Below are positions 33,343 to 40,663 of a stretch of DNA of 64,000 bases, piece after piece. The translations under genes and the position numbers were made by a program. Numbering within the stretch: position 1 is the stretch's first letter; every line of letters starts with the position of its first letter. Source of the stretch: Kiritimatiellia bacterium (GTDB taxonomy: Bacteria > Verrucomicrobiota > Kiritimatiellia > RFP12 > UBA1067). The stretch is taken from assembly GCA_017403825.1 (NCBI GenBank), contig JAFRDO010000027.1:1-64000 (forward strand). The letters are read 5' to 3'. The notes under the pieces were generated by a model. The model saw only the letters and a program-made list of their open reading frames with translations, had not been told where the DNA came from and searched no databases.

Positions 33343-33996
33343 TTACTTGTCAGAATATTTGTCTACCGAAAATACTGCGTTCGGGTATTGCTTAAGAAAT
33401 TTATTCACTTCACCGGTGACATTTATCTCCAATTGCAACTCTTCGTCGAGCGGCACATCTTTGGGCACACTGTATTTGCAATAAATCTCCTTGCTACCAC
33501 CTCGACTTCCTCTACACCATGTCCATAGTTTCTTAAACATATTGTCGGAATGAATCTGAAATATGGCTTTGCCACTTTTGTCGTGAAATGTGCAGTTCAA
33601 TTCGACATCCGCTCCTACAGGCGTAAAGTCGTTCATCTTGTCAGGAATCCATATTCCGATGCTATGATTTCCGCGCTGGACGTGCGTGACTGTTACGGAA
33701 GTTTTATCACTATCAAAAGATACAGTTGCGAACACTCCGCGTCTGCCCTCAATTGGGACAGCCATTCCAAAACATCGTTCATAGAATGGCAGCCAAGTTC
33801 GCTGATTCTTGGAGTACACATAAATATCGTGAAGTAAAATAAATACGAACACTCCCACCAATGCCATCAGAACAACCCCGAGGAGTTTACGTCTTCTGCA
33901 ATATAGCGCAGAACCCGCAAAAGGTAAAAGAACAATTCCCCAAGTGCCCGATAAAAATGAACAACAAGCTTTCATGTGTTCAAAAAATCCATCCAT
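33343..33996 (-). CDS. Membrane protein paired with RHS tip A (possible immunity protein)
   Basis: About 217 residues. Two hydrophobic segments at the N-terminus (FLSGTWGIVLLPFAGSALY; KLLGVVLMALVGVFVFILL) flank a basic RRRK turn, followed by a beta-rich, presumably external domain (RRGVFATVSFDSDKTSVTVTHV; ADVELNCTFHDKSGKAIF). The start lies at the end of the RHS gene: GGA of that gene's Lys-Gly-Lys end is the ribosome site for the ATG at 33996, and an ATGA overlap gives a second start at 34002. The same layout occurs with the 220-residue protein at 39491. No family recognised. Confidence 0.7.
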   Translation of the reverse strand: MDGFFEHMKACCSFLSGTWGIVLLPFAGSALYCRRRKLLGVVLMALVGVFVFILLHDIYVYSKNQRTWLPFYERCFGMAVPIEGRRGVFATVSFDSDKTSVTVTHVQRGNHSIGIWIPDKMNDFTPVGADVELNCTFHDKSGKAIFQIHSDNMFKKLWTWCRGSRGGSKEIYCKYSVPKDVPLDEELQLEINVTGEVNKFLKQYPNAVFSVDKYSDK

Positions 33997-33998
33997 TT

Positions 33999-34754
33999 TC
34001 ATTTTCCTTTTTTGCATTTGCATTTAACTTCAGGATCATTCTCAAGTTCATGATACTTCGCCCGTAATGCACTTGCATAATCTTGGCAATTGCATTTGGA
34101 CTGTTTCCCGATCCAGGTTAGTTGGTAGTAGCATGGAATGTAGAACACGCCATCTATCGAGACGGCCAGCAAGCCTTCGACGCCGCCCGCGCCCTGCTCC
34201 GAGCCGGACTTGTCCGCGCCCCAGAAGTATTCGCACATGCGGGTCGTGCCGTTGGCGAACTCTGCCTTCTCCAGCACGATGTTGTTGCCGTCCCAGACGA
34301 ACATAGGCGTCTCCTTTGTTTCCCAATCCGCCCCGTCGTACTGCTTGACGATCTTCCGAGAACGCCGGTGCCTGTGGTCGTAACGGTTCTCCACGGCAAG
34401 CGACCCGACTACGGGCGAAAGCGGGTACGCCACGAGCAACCTGTTCTCGGCATCGTATGAATAGGAGAACGTGCCGTCACTCGTCATGTTGCCGTCGGCG
34501 TCGTACACGGGATTCGCGTTGGCGGAAATGGCCGTGTATTGGTTGAGGCTGTTTGCCGCGTATGTGTTCGTCGCCGCGTTTCCCGCCGACCAGAGGCGGT
34601 TCCCGATGGTGTCGTAGGCGTAGCCGTAGCAGTTGGTTCCGATGTTTGCGGCGGCGAGTTCCGAACGTCTGTTGTACAGCCATTCCCGCACGAGCGAAAC
34701 GGAGTCAGTGGCGTTCGTCGGACGGTTGATTGTCGTGTTCAGCGTTCGCCGCAT
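33999..34754 (-). CDS. Orphan RHS fragment with short NCQDYA tip (module A)
   Basis: A 251-residue protein: leader MRRTLNTTINRPTNA, about six RHS/YD repeats (NSLNQYTAISANANPVYDADGNM, FSYSYDAENRLL), the pre-core stretch GADKSGSEQGAGGVEGLLAVS, then an abrupt switch at FYIPCY to QSKCNCQDYASALRAKYHELEN and a Cys-Lys-rich end. A full RHS protein would continue through about 60 more residues to the DPIEE core boundary, so an internal deletion has joined the tip to the repeats early. No signal or transport domain. A TATAAT box lies 21 nt before the ATG; no ribosome site is seen. Confidence 0.75.
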   Translation of the reverse strand: MRRTLNTTINRPTNATDSVSLVREWLYNRRSELAAANIGTNCYGYAYDTIGNRLWSAGNAATNTYAANSLNQYTAISANANPVYDADGNMTSDGTFSYSYDAENRLLVAYPLSPVVGSLAVENRYDHRHRRSRKIVKQYDGADWETKETPMFVWDGNNIVLEKAEFANGTTRMCEYFWGADKSGSEQGAGGVEGLLAVSIDGVFYIPCYYQLTWIGKQSKCNCQDYASALRAKYHELENDPEVKCKCKKGK

Positions 34755-34775
34755 GGCTGGTGTTTCTATGGGGGC

Positions 34776-34781
34776 ATTATA
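34776..34781 (-). promoter_or_regulatory. -10 box at the start of RHS module A
   Basis: TATAAT on the minus strand, overlapping the TAA stop of the preceding membrane protein gene, with TTGGCA 19 nt upstream. The arrangement is repeated at 39485-39490 before the other RHS gene that begins with the NTTINR leader. Confidence 0.45.
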
Positions 34782-35187
34782 ACAAATCACCCTCATTCTT
34801 TGCCAAGGATTCCTGTAAGAGCAAAAACAACAAGATAATGTCCGTCAAAACCAAGGTCGCAATGGATGCTATCATACGGCATCGCATATTTTGCCAAACG
34901 ATTGGAGTCCGCAGTGCAATCAAAACACCATAGATAAACCCAATCGCGATAAGATCAACGAACCATCCAAGTCCACGCCCCATGCTGTCTTTATCTGAAA
35001 AATATGCCCAGATTACACAGACTGAAAGAATGGTTAAGGCATCCACAAGGTTGCAGGGACTTCGCCATGTCCCTTTTCTCAATCGATATAACAATGGAAA
35101 CACTATGAGCATTGGAAGAACGAACCAAATCGCCCCAATGCCGATTAGATAACCGAAAAAATAAAAACAATTTATGATAGCTTCCAT
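34777..35187 (-). CDS. Four-helix membrane protein behind RHS module B (possible immunity protein)
   Basis: A 136-residue, very hydrophobic protein with four predicted helices (YLIGIGAIWFVLPMLIVFPLL; LVDALTILSVCVIWAYF; WFVDLIAIGFIYGVLIAL; MIASIATLVLTDIILLFLLL). GAGGTG precedes the ATG at good spacing. It begins 10 bp after the end of the frameshifted RHS tip. By position it is the candidate immunity protein of that module. It is the same length as the membrane protein at 36940 but similarity is only of type. Confidence 0.7.
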   Translation of the reverse strand: MEAIINCFYFFGYLIGIGAIWFVLPMLIVFPLLYRLRKGTWRSPCNLVDALTILSVCVIWAYFSDKDSMGRGLGWFVDLIAIGFIYGVLIALRTPIVWQNMRCRMIASIATLVLTDIILLFLLLQESLAKNEGDLL

Positions 35188-35196
35188 GATAACACC

Positions 35197-35403
35197 TCAC
35201 TTCAAGTTACACTTGCACCTGATTTTCATGTCAAGCAAAAGCCTGTAATATTCATTCCGCAAATCATCGGCATAATCCTGACAATTGTATTGACCTGTAG
35301 TCCGACCTTCCCGTGTAGCAAGTTTATACAGCTGTGGATGTACATTTTCGACAGCTGCCCGCATTACGCAATCATTGTACGCGCCTTTACGTTCTATTGG
35401 CAC
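35197..35403 (-). pseudogene. C-terminal half of RHS module B tip, separated by a frameshift
   Basis: Continues the RHS module B protein in another frame: AYNDCVMRAAVENVHPQLYKL, then YNCQDYADDLRNEYYRLLLDM and a Cys-Lys-Cys end. The same NCQDYA...LR..Y motif forms the tips of modules A and D. Read together, module B would have a tip of about 130 residues with a His (VIAHEQLIFEDG) before and a Cys (NCQDYA) after, as in permuted papain/NlpC-P60 folds. A GTG start at 35403 could express this part alone. Confidence 0.6.
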
Positions 35404-36914
35404 ATTTGCGTTTGAAAGTAAAACTCGTCCTGACGAGGATTGTTCTCTCCTATTGGAGCATTGAAATATCCGATATTTACAGGGGAGTCGCCATCTTCAA
35501 ATATCAATTGCTCATGCGCTATAACCCAATTTCGTTTCTGCATAAACTTTGACGATGCTCCCATTATGCCAGTGTTAAGCGTTACCGGATTATCCAATGG
35601 TCTATATGCAAAATACGCTCTCCCATCATTGTCAAAACTGGTTATCGCGTTGTTTCGGCAAAATCCATACAAATTCACCCCACCTTCTTCCTCTATTGGA
35701 TCACGGTTGAGCCAGCGCTTCAACGACGGGGAACAGAATCGATAGCCAAAGTAATACAATCCTGTTTCCACATCGTAATACTTTGTCGAGAAACGATGCC
35801 GGAACAGATGCGCAAGCGAGCCTATCGCGGAAATTGTTTTACCGAAAGCATCGTATGTATAGGCCGCGACAACATTCCCAGCCGTGTCCGTGTAGCGAAG
35901 AATGTTGCCCATGGCATCAGCATGAGGCACATAGATCGTGCCGCTGCGCTTTACATACAATAGCCCGCCGACGCCGCCAGCACCTTGCAGAGAACCAGAC
36001 AAGTCGCGTCCCCAGAAGTATTGGAACGATTCTACCGTGCCGTTCGTATTGGCAACGTGCTCATATATCAGATTCCAACCGTCATAGAAGAATGTGTACG
36101 TGGCGGTCTGAGTTATCTTGCGCACACGCCGCCCTCTGCAGTCGTACAGGTTCGTGACAAGAATGATGCCATTCGACGAGACGGTTGTAAGGCGAGATGC
36201 CGAATCGTATGTATAGGTAAACACCCCATCATTTGTCATGTTCCCGTCTGCATCGTGCGAAATCTCATGCGTAGACGCGGAGGCGCGGAGGATGGAGACG
36301 TACTGGTTGAGGCTGTTAGCAGTATAAATGTTCGTCACACTATTGAATGTGGCAAGGAGAGAGTTTCCGATGAAGTCATATCCGTGCGTCTCGGCATTGC
36401 CATCAACAATGGCAGATTCGACTTCCCCGCGAGTGTTGTATGCGAACGTGTCATCGTTTCGCGCGACGGGTCGCGCTAATGCATCGTGGCCGTAGGCAAG
36501 ACCGTACGAAACACCGCCAAACGCATTCGTGATGTCCGTGACGATTTCGCGCCGGTACGGATCGTGCGTAACGGAACGAACGAAAGTGCCGCCGCCTGAA
36601 AACGCAATCGCATACCCGGCATCGCACCTATCGTCGTACACGTTCTCCTTCCAGCGCCCGCTTGCGTAGGTTGTGCGCAGCGGAAGATTGTCGGGCGTGT
36701 AGGTGTAGGTTACGGTGGAGTTGTCGGCGTAGGTTTTGGAAAGACAGTTGCCGGTCGCCGCATCGTATGTCCAAGTTGTCGTGTCCCATGTCACGCCGTC
36801 GCGTGTGGTGGAGAGCGATGTGCGGCGGTTTTGCGAGTCGTAGGTGTAACGCACGGGATATGTCGCGCCATCTTCGGACACGACGTTGCCGACGACATCG
36901 CGCACCGACACCAT
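35394..36914 (-). CDS. Orphan RHS-repeat protein, module B
   Basis: A 506-residue protein made of RHS/YD repeats (YTYDSQNRRTSLSTTRDG, VRYTYDSASRL-type units), the hallmark core end RFSTKYYDVETGLYYFGYRFCSPSLKRWLNRDPIEEEGGVNLYGFCRNN, and about 75 residues of variable tip (FMQKRNWVIAHEQLIFEDGDSPVNIGYF). The stop at FQTQMCQ lies in the middle of what the neighbouring frame shows to be one tip domain, so a frameshift has split it. AGAGGAG sits 9 nt before the Met at 36914; an earlier ATG at 36950 would overlap the previous gene. No N-terminal export or spike domain is present. Confidence 0.8.
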   Translation of the reverse strand: MVSVRDVVGNVVSEDGATYPVRYTYDSQNRRTSLSTTRDGVTWDTTTWTYDAATGNCLSKTYADNSTVTYTYTPDNLPLRTTYASGRWKENVYDDRCDAGYAIAFSGGGTFVRSVTHDPYRREIVTDITNAFGGVSYGLAYGHDALARPVARNDDTFAYNTRGEVESAIVDGNAETHGYDFIGNSLLATFNSVTNIYTANSLNQYVSILRASASTHEISHDADGNMTNDGVFTYTYDSASRLTTVSSNGIILVTNLYDCRGRRVRKITQTATYTFFYDGWNLIYEHVANTNGTVESFQYFWGRDLSGSLQGAGGVGGLLYVKRSGTIYVPHADAMGNILRYTDTAGNVVAAYTYDAFGKTISAIGSLAHLFRHRFSTKYYDVETGLYYFGYRFCSPSLKRWLNRDPIEEEGGVNLYGFCRNNAITSFDNDGRAYFAYRPLDNPVTLNTGIMGASSKFMQKRNWVIAHEQLIFEDGDSPVNIGYFNAPIGENNPRQDEFYFQTQMCQ

Positions 36915-36939
36915 CAGCTGCGTCTCCTCTGGGTTAATT

Positions 36940-37317
36940 TTATTGCCCATTCCGCCAGACTTTCACTGTGTACCGTAATGTAACCATTGAGAACAATACC
37001 ATGCAAACACCTGAAAATAGTTCGCACGAATGATGGTCAAATAGCATGACAAAAAGACCATCCAAAAACAATGATAGGGAAAACAATGCGAATAGAACAC
37101 TTAAAACAAGCGAAAAAAAACGGCAGCAGATTACGTTATCCAGCTTCTTCCATATTTTTATCGCAACCCACCACGAAACAAGCATAACAGCCCATCCAAT
37201 TAAAAGCATTTCACAATGAGAGGAATTTCCATACGAGACAGGCGTGATGACCGACAACCCCCAAAGCATACAAATATAACATAACAAGGACATTACGAAG
37301 AGACTTATCGACTTCAT
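36940..37317 (-). CDS. Four-helix membrane protein paired with RHS module C (possible immunity protein)
   Basis: A 125-residue membrane protein with four hydrophobic helices (LFVMSLLCYICMLWGLSVI; MLLIGWAVMLVSWWVAI; FFSLVLSVLFALFSLSLFLDGLF; VCMVLFSMVTLRYTV). Its ATG overlaps the stop of the RHS module C gene (ATGA), so it is made with that protein. The tight coupling, small size and absence of known domains fit an immunity protein for the RHS tip. No family recognised. Confidence 0.72.
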   Translation of the reverse strand: MKSISLFVMSLLCYICMLWGLSVITPVSYGNSSHCEMLLIGWAVMLVSWWVAIKIWKKLDNVICCRFFSLVLSVLFALFSLSLFLDGLFVMLFDHHSCELFSGVCMVLFSMVTLRYTVKVWRNGQ

Positions 37318-39467
37318 GGCGAATAATACTGTTTGCAGGCACATTCGCATCCTCCTTTCGCATTTTTAAGATCCATTCCCATAACATCGGCCGTCAAATC
37401 AGCAAGATTGTCAGAAAATGGATCGCCATTAAAAATCGAATCCAGCCATGCTTCAGTTCCAGTCGCATTTACAGCGACTGCAATATTCTGAGGCAAGCTA
37501 AACATGACATCCCTCGCTTCTTTTAGTATACCAAGGGCTGCGGAGATATTATCACCGCATGCATTGGCAATCTCACAGGAAGCAACACAATGACGATACT
37601 TATCGTTGGCAGCAGAATCACGTGTATGTCCCGGATGCCATGCATTTATCACCTTAATGCATTCCTTTGCAGAAGACATAATGTTTTCTAAACGATTTTT
37701 TAGATCGTCTATCCTATCTAGAAGCCCTTGTCTAATTCCGGACGCCATGTTCCCATCCACATCATAATTCAAACAAGGGTTATTTGCGCAGAACACGTAA
37801 AGATTCGCACCTCCCGTCTCTTCAATTGGATCGCGGTTGAGCCAGCGACCAAGGTCGGGGCGATAGAACCGGCGTTTGTAGCAGACCATTCCGGTCTCGC
37901 GGTCGTGGTATTGCGTCGAGAATCCGAAATGGAATGCGTTTGCGAGGTCACCGTATGTTTCAACGACATTCCCATACGGGTCATAGACGTGCTGTGCGGC
38001 GATGCTGCCCGTCTCCGAGACGTAGAGGACGATATTACCATTGTGGTCGTAGCATGGAATGTAGAACACGCCGTCCATCGAGACGGCAAGCAAGCCCTCG
38101 ACCCCACCAGCACCCTGCTCGGAGCCGGACTTGTCCGCACCCCAGAAATACTCAAACGTGCGGGTCGTGCCGCTGGCGAACTCGACCTTTTCAAGGACGA
38201 TGTTGTTGCCGTCCCAGACGAACGTGTGCGTCTCCTGCTTTTTCCATTCGTTGATCCCGACCGACGGCGGCGCGATGGTGGAATTAAGCCGCTGGACGGT
38301 CTTGCGGATTCGCCTGTTACGGTGGTCGTAGGCGTTCAGCATGCGGATTGCGCCGTTAGTCTCCACCGCCGAAGTCACCGAGACAAGACGATTCTCGGCA
38401 TCGTAGGCGTAGGAGAACGTGCCATTGCCCGTCATGTTGCCGTCGGCGTCGTAAACGAAGTTCGTGCCTGAGCCTATGGACGAATACTGGTTGAGACTGT
38501 TTGCCGTGTAAGTGTTCGTCACGGTGTTCGCAGCCGCCCAGATGCGGTTGCCGATGCTGTCATAGGCATAGCCGTAGCTGTCTGCCCCGACCGTTGCGGC
38601 CGCGAGCTCTGAACGCCTGTTGTACAGCCATTTCCGAACAAGCGAAACGAAGTCCGTGGCGTTAGTCGGGCGGTTCAGGAGATCGTACTCCGTCGAATAC
38701 CAGTAGATCGACTGCCCGCCGAAGAAATAATCGCGTCGCGTGACAAGGTTCCTGCGCCCCGCCTCACGCGATAGTTTTGCGCTGAATGAAACACCGCCCG
38801 GCAGCGCATAGGTCGTATTCGTGAGATACGAGCCATCATATGCGAGGCACACCGATACGCCGCGCCCCACTGCGTTCGTGAGCGCATAGCCGCACACGCG
38901 ATTCTCGGAATCGTAGATGCGAGTCTTTGCCGCATGAACGACGTTGGTGATCGTTACCGATGTCTCAAGTTCGCGTCTGAAGCCATCGAATGTCCGGTTG
39001 AGGGTGAACGCCTCGTCGCCAACCGTCACGCTCTCGCTCGTGTTCAGCAGCCGGTCATCGTAGCCGTACGCGTAGGACGTGCCATCGAAAAGCGTCGCCG
39101 ATGCTGTCTTACCGGAATCCTCGTATGTGTATGCGACCGACGGCGTGACCGTTCCGGAGTAGGTCGTGCCGCTGACAAGGTTCCTCGCATTGTAGGCGTT
39201 CTGCTTCCATGCTCCACGCGCCCATGTCGTGCGAGTCTTCTTGCCGTTATCTGTGTAGTCGTATGCGATGCGCGAACCGTCCGCGTACTGCTTCGCCGTG
39301 TTCACGCCGCTTGCAGGGTCGAATTCCCATTGCGTCTCGTCCCAGGTCGCGCCGCCGTCGCGGGTCGTGGAGAGCGAGGTGCGGCGGTTTTGCGAGTCGT
39401 GTGTGTAGTGCTTGTCGTTCTTCTCACTCTTCGAGCGGTTGATTGTCGTATTGAACATCCGTTTCAT
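37314..39467 (-). CDS. Orphan RHS-repeat protein with DKYRHC-SCEIA tip (module C)
   Basis: A 717-residue protein: leader MKRMFNTTINRSKS, about fourteen RHS/YD repeats, the core end QYHDRETGMVCYKRRFYRPDLGRWLNRDPIEETGGANLYVFCANN, and a 150-residue tip. The tip carries AANDKYRHCVASCEIANACGDN, ALGILKEARDVM and a Cys-rich end (GGCECACKQ). Similar D..RHC..SC...CG patterns with a later KE..D occur in other RHS tips and resemble small phospholipase or hydrolase toxins, but I cannot name the activity. No signal peptide, PAAR or other delivery domain. TATAAT lies 17 nt before the ATG; no ribosome site is seen. Confidence 0.85.
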   Translation of the reverse strand: MKRMFNTTINRSKSEKNDKHYTHDSQNRRTSLSTTRDGGATWDETQWEFDPASGVNTAKQYADGSRIAYDYTDNGKKTRTTWARGAWKQNAYNARNLVSGTTYSGTVTPSVAYTYEDSGKTASATLFDGTSYAYGYDDRLLNTSESVTVGDEAFTLNRTFDGFRRELETSVTITNVVHAAKTRIYDSENRVCGYALTNAVGRGVSVCLAYDGSYLTNTTYALPGGVSFSAKLSREAGRRNLVTRRDYFFGGQSIYWYSTEYDLLNRPTNATDFVSLVRKWLYNRRSELAAATVGADSYGYAYDSIGNRIWAAANTVTNTYTANSLNQYSSIGSGTNFVYDADGNMTGNGTFSYAYDAENRLVSVTSAVETNGAIRMLNAYDHRNRRIRKTVQRLNSTIAPPSVGINEWKKQETHTFVWDGNNIVLEKVEFASGTTRTFEYFWGADKSGSEQGAGGVEGLLAVSMDGVFYIPCYDHNGNIVLYVSETGSIAAQHVYDPYGNVVETYGDLANAFHFGFSTQYHDRETGMVCYKRRFYRPDLGRWLNRDPIEETGGANLYVFCANNPCLNYDVDGNMASGIRQGLLDRIDDLKNRLENIMSSAKECIKVINAWHPGHTRDSAANDKYRHCVASCEIANACGDNISAALGILKEARDVMFSLPQNIAVAVNATGTEAWLDSIFNGDPFSDNLADLTADVMGMDLKNAKGGCECACKQYYSP

Positions 39468-39484
39468 GGATAGTGGAAGTAAAG

Positions 39485-39490
39485 ATTATA
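39485..39490 (-). promoter_or_regulatory. -10 box at the start of RHS module C
   Basis: TATAAT on the minus strand directly after the TAA stop of the 220-residue membrane protein gene, 17 nt before the RHS start codon. The -35 region is weak. Confidence 0.4.
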
Positions 39491-40153
39491 TTATTCTGAT
39501 GAACCGTTTCCTATTACGACACAAGAATTGGGGAAATTATTTTTTACAGCTTCAACCTCACCTCCAATTTCAATTGTTGCCGCATACTCGGCAGATAGAA
39601 AATCTCGCGAAGAAACATCATATTGGCACAGCAGGAAACAATTAGTTCCTGACAACAGGTGCTCCTTTAAGAATTTCTTTTCAAATTCAATCCGAATATT
39701 TTGTGCCGGGCACTCAACAACACCGCGAAAGCAAAGATCTATATCCGTCTCGCAATCATATTTAAATTTGCCCGGCTCGTCATTGACAAGTTTGAGTTCG
39801 ATGGATTGTTCTCCTCCGTAACGATGCTTATATTGAACCTTTACGGTTTGCGGAAAAAATGGGAACGGAACAGTAACATAAGGATCATAAAAGTCTGAAG
39901 GAGGGAGAAAGAGGTGAAAGCAAAATCTATTTATAGGTGATATGGTCAGACCAGTTTGGTTATAATTCCAAAAATCATAAACATTGAAAAGTGTGTACAC
40001 GCCAAAACCCGACGCAAAAAACCATAATACAAAGCACCATCTGCGACGTCTGATTTTTTGCAATACCACAGCTGAAACTAAAAAAACGGAAAAGGCAACA
40101 AGAGAAACAAACGGTGTCAGAATAATCAGGATAATTCCTTCTATAATGTCCAT
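39491..40153 (-). CDS. Membrane protein left behind a degraded RHS tip (possible immunity protein)
   Basis: A 220-residue protein with two N-terminal helices (IIEGIILIILTPFVSLVAFSVFLV; WCFVLWFFASGFGVYTLF) separated by KIRRRR and a beta-rich external domain (YVTVPFPFFPQTVKVQYKHR; IELKLVNDEPGKFKYDCETD). The plan matches the 217-residue protein at 33343. It begins one base after the stop of a frameshifted RHS tip, using AAAGGG in that tip as ribosome site. Its survival after loss of the tip would suit an immunity protein still useful against related attackers. No family recognised. Confidence 0.72.
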   Translation of the reverse strand: MDIIEGIILIILTPFVSLVAFSVFLVSAVVLQKIRRRRWCFVLWFFASGFGVYTLFNVYDFWNYNQTGLTISPINRFCFHLFLPPSDFYDPYVTVPFPFFPQTVKVQYKHRYGGEQSIELKLVNDEPGKFKYDCETDIDLCFRGVVECPAQNIRIEFEKKFLKEHLLSGTNCFLLCQYDVSSRDFLSAEYAATIEIGGEVEAVKNNFPNSCVVIGNGSSE

Positions 40154-40154
40154 C

Positions 40155-40273
40155 TCATTGCCCTTTCTTGCATTCGCACATTACCTTCTTATCGTTTTTC
40201 AATTCACGGTACTTTGCCCTTAGGCATAAGACTGGCAATTGTCATATCGGTCGGCGTGTCCAAATAACTTGCC
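40155..40273 (-). pseudogene. Frameshifted RHS tip (module D)
   Basis: Minus-strand translation gives RYDNCQSYA and, after a one-base shift near 40220, LRAKYRELKNDKKVMCECKKGQ and a stop at 40155. This matches the module A tip (NCQDYASALRAKYHELEN...CKCKKGK) nearly residue for residue. The upstream RHS repeats are missing altogether: the tip follows directly, in frame, the TAA of the 92-codon gene. A large deletion and then a frameshift explain this. Confidence 0.7.
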
Positions 40274-40552
40274 TTAGATGTTCATAAAGTCGCCGAATGC
40301 GACCTGCAGGCAGTTGGACACGCACTCCCCGTACAAGGCGAAGGTCATTTCCAGGTCCTGGGGAAGCTCGCCGTCCACGGAAACCGCCAGATTGGTGGAG
40401 ACCTCCGTGTCGGCATACTCGGGCATCGGCGCGGGCGACACGACAACCGGCGCCGACAGGCAGACAGACGGCACGACGGCGGCGACAAGACATGCAACAC
40501 GCATCCTCGCCGCCAACAGACACCTCAATTGCAAAGTCTTGGTTATGTCCAT
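40274..40552 (-). pseudogene. Truncated secreted protein upstream of the RHS array
   Basis: A 92-residue frame with a signal peptide (ARMRVACLVAAVVPSVCLSA) and a beta-type segment (EYADTEVSTNLAVSVDGELPQDLEMTFALYG, then SNCLQVAFGD) that ends suddenly at FMNI. The SNCLQVAFG stretch looks like the start of a longer conserved beta domain, so the gene seems to have lost its 3' part in the same deletion that removed the RHS body after it. A promoter (40605-40610) and an AGGGGTG ribosome site are kept. Family not recognised. Confidence 0.5.
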
Positions 40553-40604
40553 TCCGAAAGCACCCCTAAGCCGTTATTTGATCTGCCCATTGGAGACAGC
40601 CAGT

Positions 40605-40610
40605 ATTATA
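40605..40610 (-). promoter_or_regulatory. Extended -10 box for the RHS-array upstream gene
   Basis: TTTGG-TATAAT on the minus strand (rc of TATAAT at 40605-40610), 52 nt before the ATG at 40552. It is divergent from the regulator promoter at 40627-40656. Confidence 0.5.
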
Positions 40611-40626
40611 CCAAATCCGACGCCGC

Positions 40627-40656
40627 TTGAACCCGGGCGCGGCGATTTGATATAAT
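40627..40656 (+). promoter_or_regulatory. Promoter of the XylR-type regulator, leaderless type
   Basis: TTGAAC (40627-40632), 18-nt spacer, TATAAT (40651-40656), then 7 nt to the GTG start at 40664. No ribosome site fits between, so the message probably starts at the GTG. Confidence 0.65.
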
Positions 40657-40663
40657 CGCGGGC

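Noticed and set aside
33023..40552. Integron-type gene cassette array as the explanation of the RHS modules
   Set aside because: No attC-like hairpins or integrase are seen between modules; the shared junctions are promoter and leader sequence inside coding DNA, which fits homologous recombination better.
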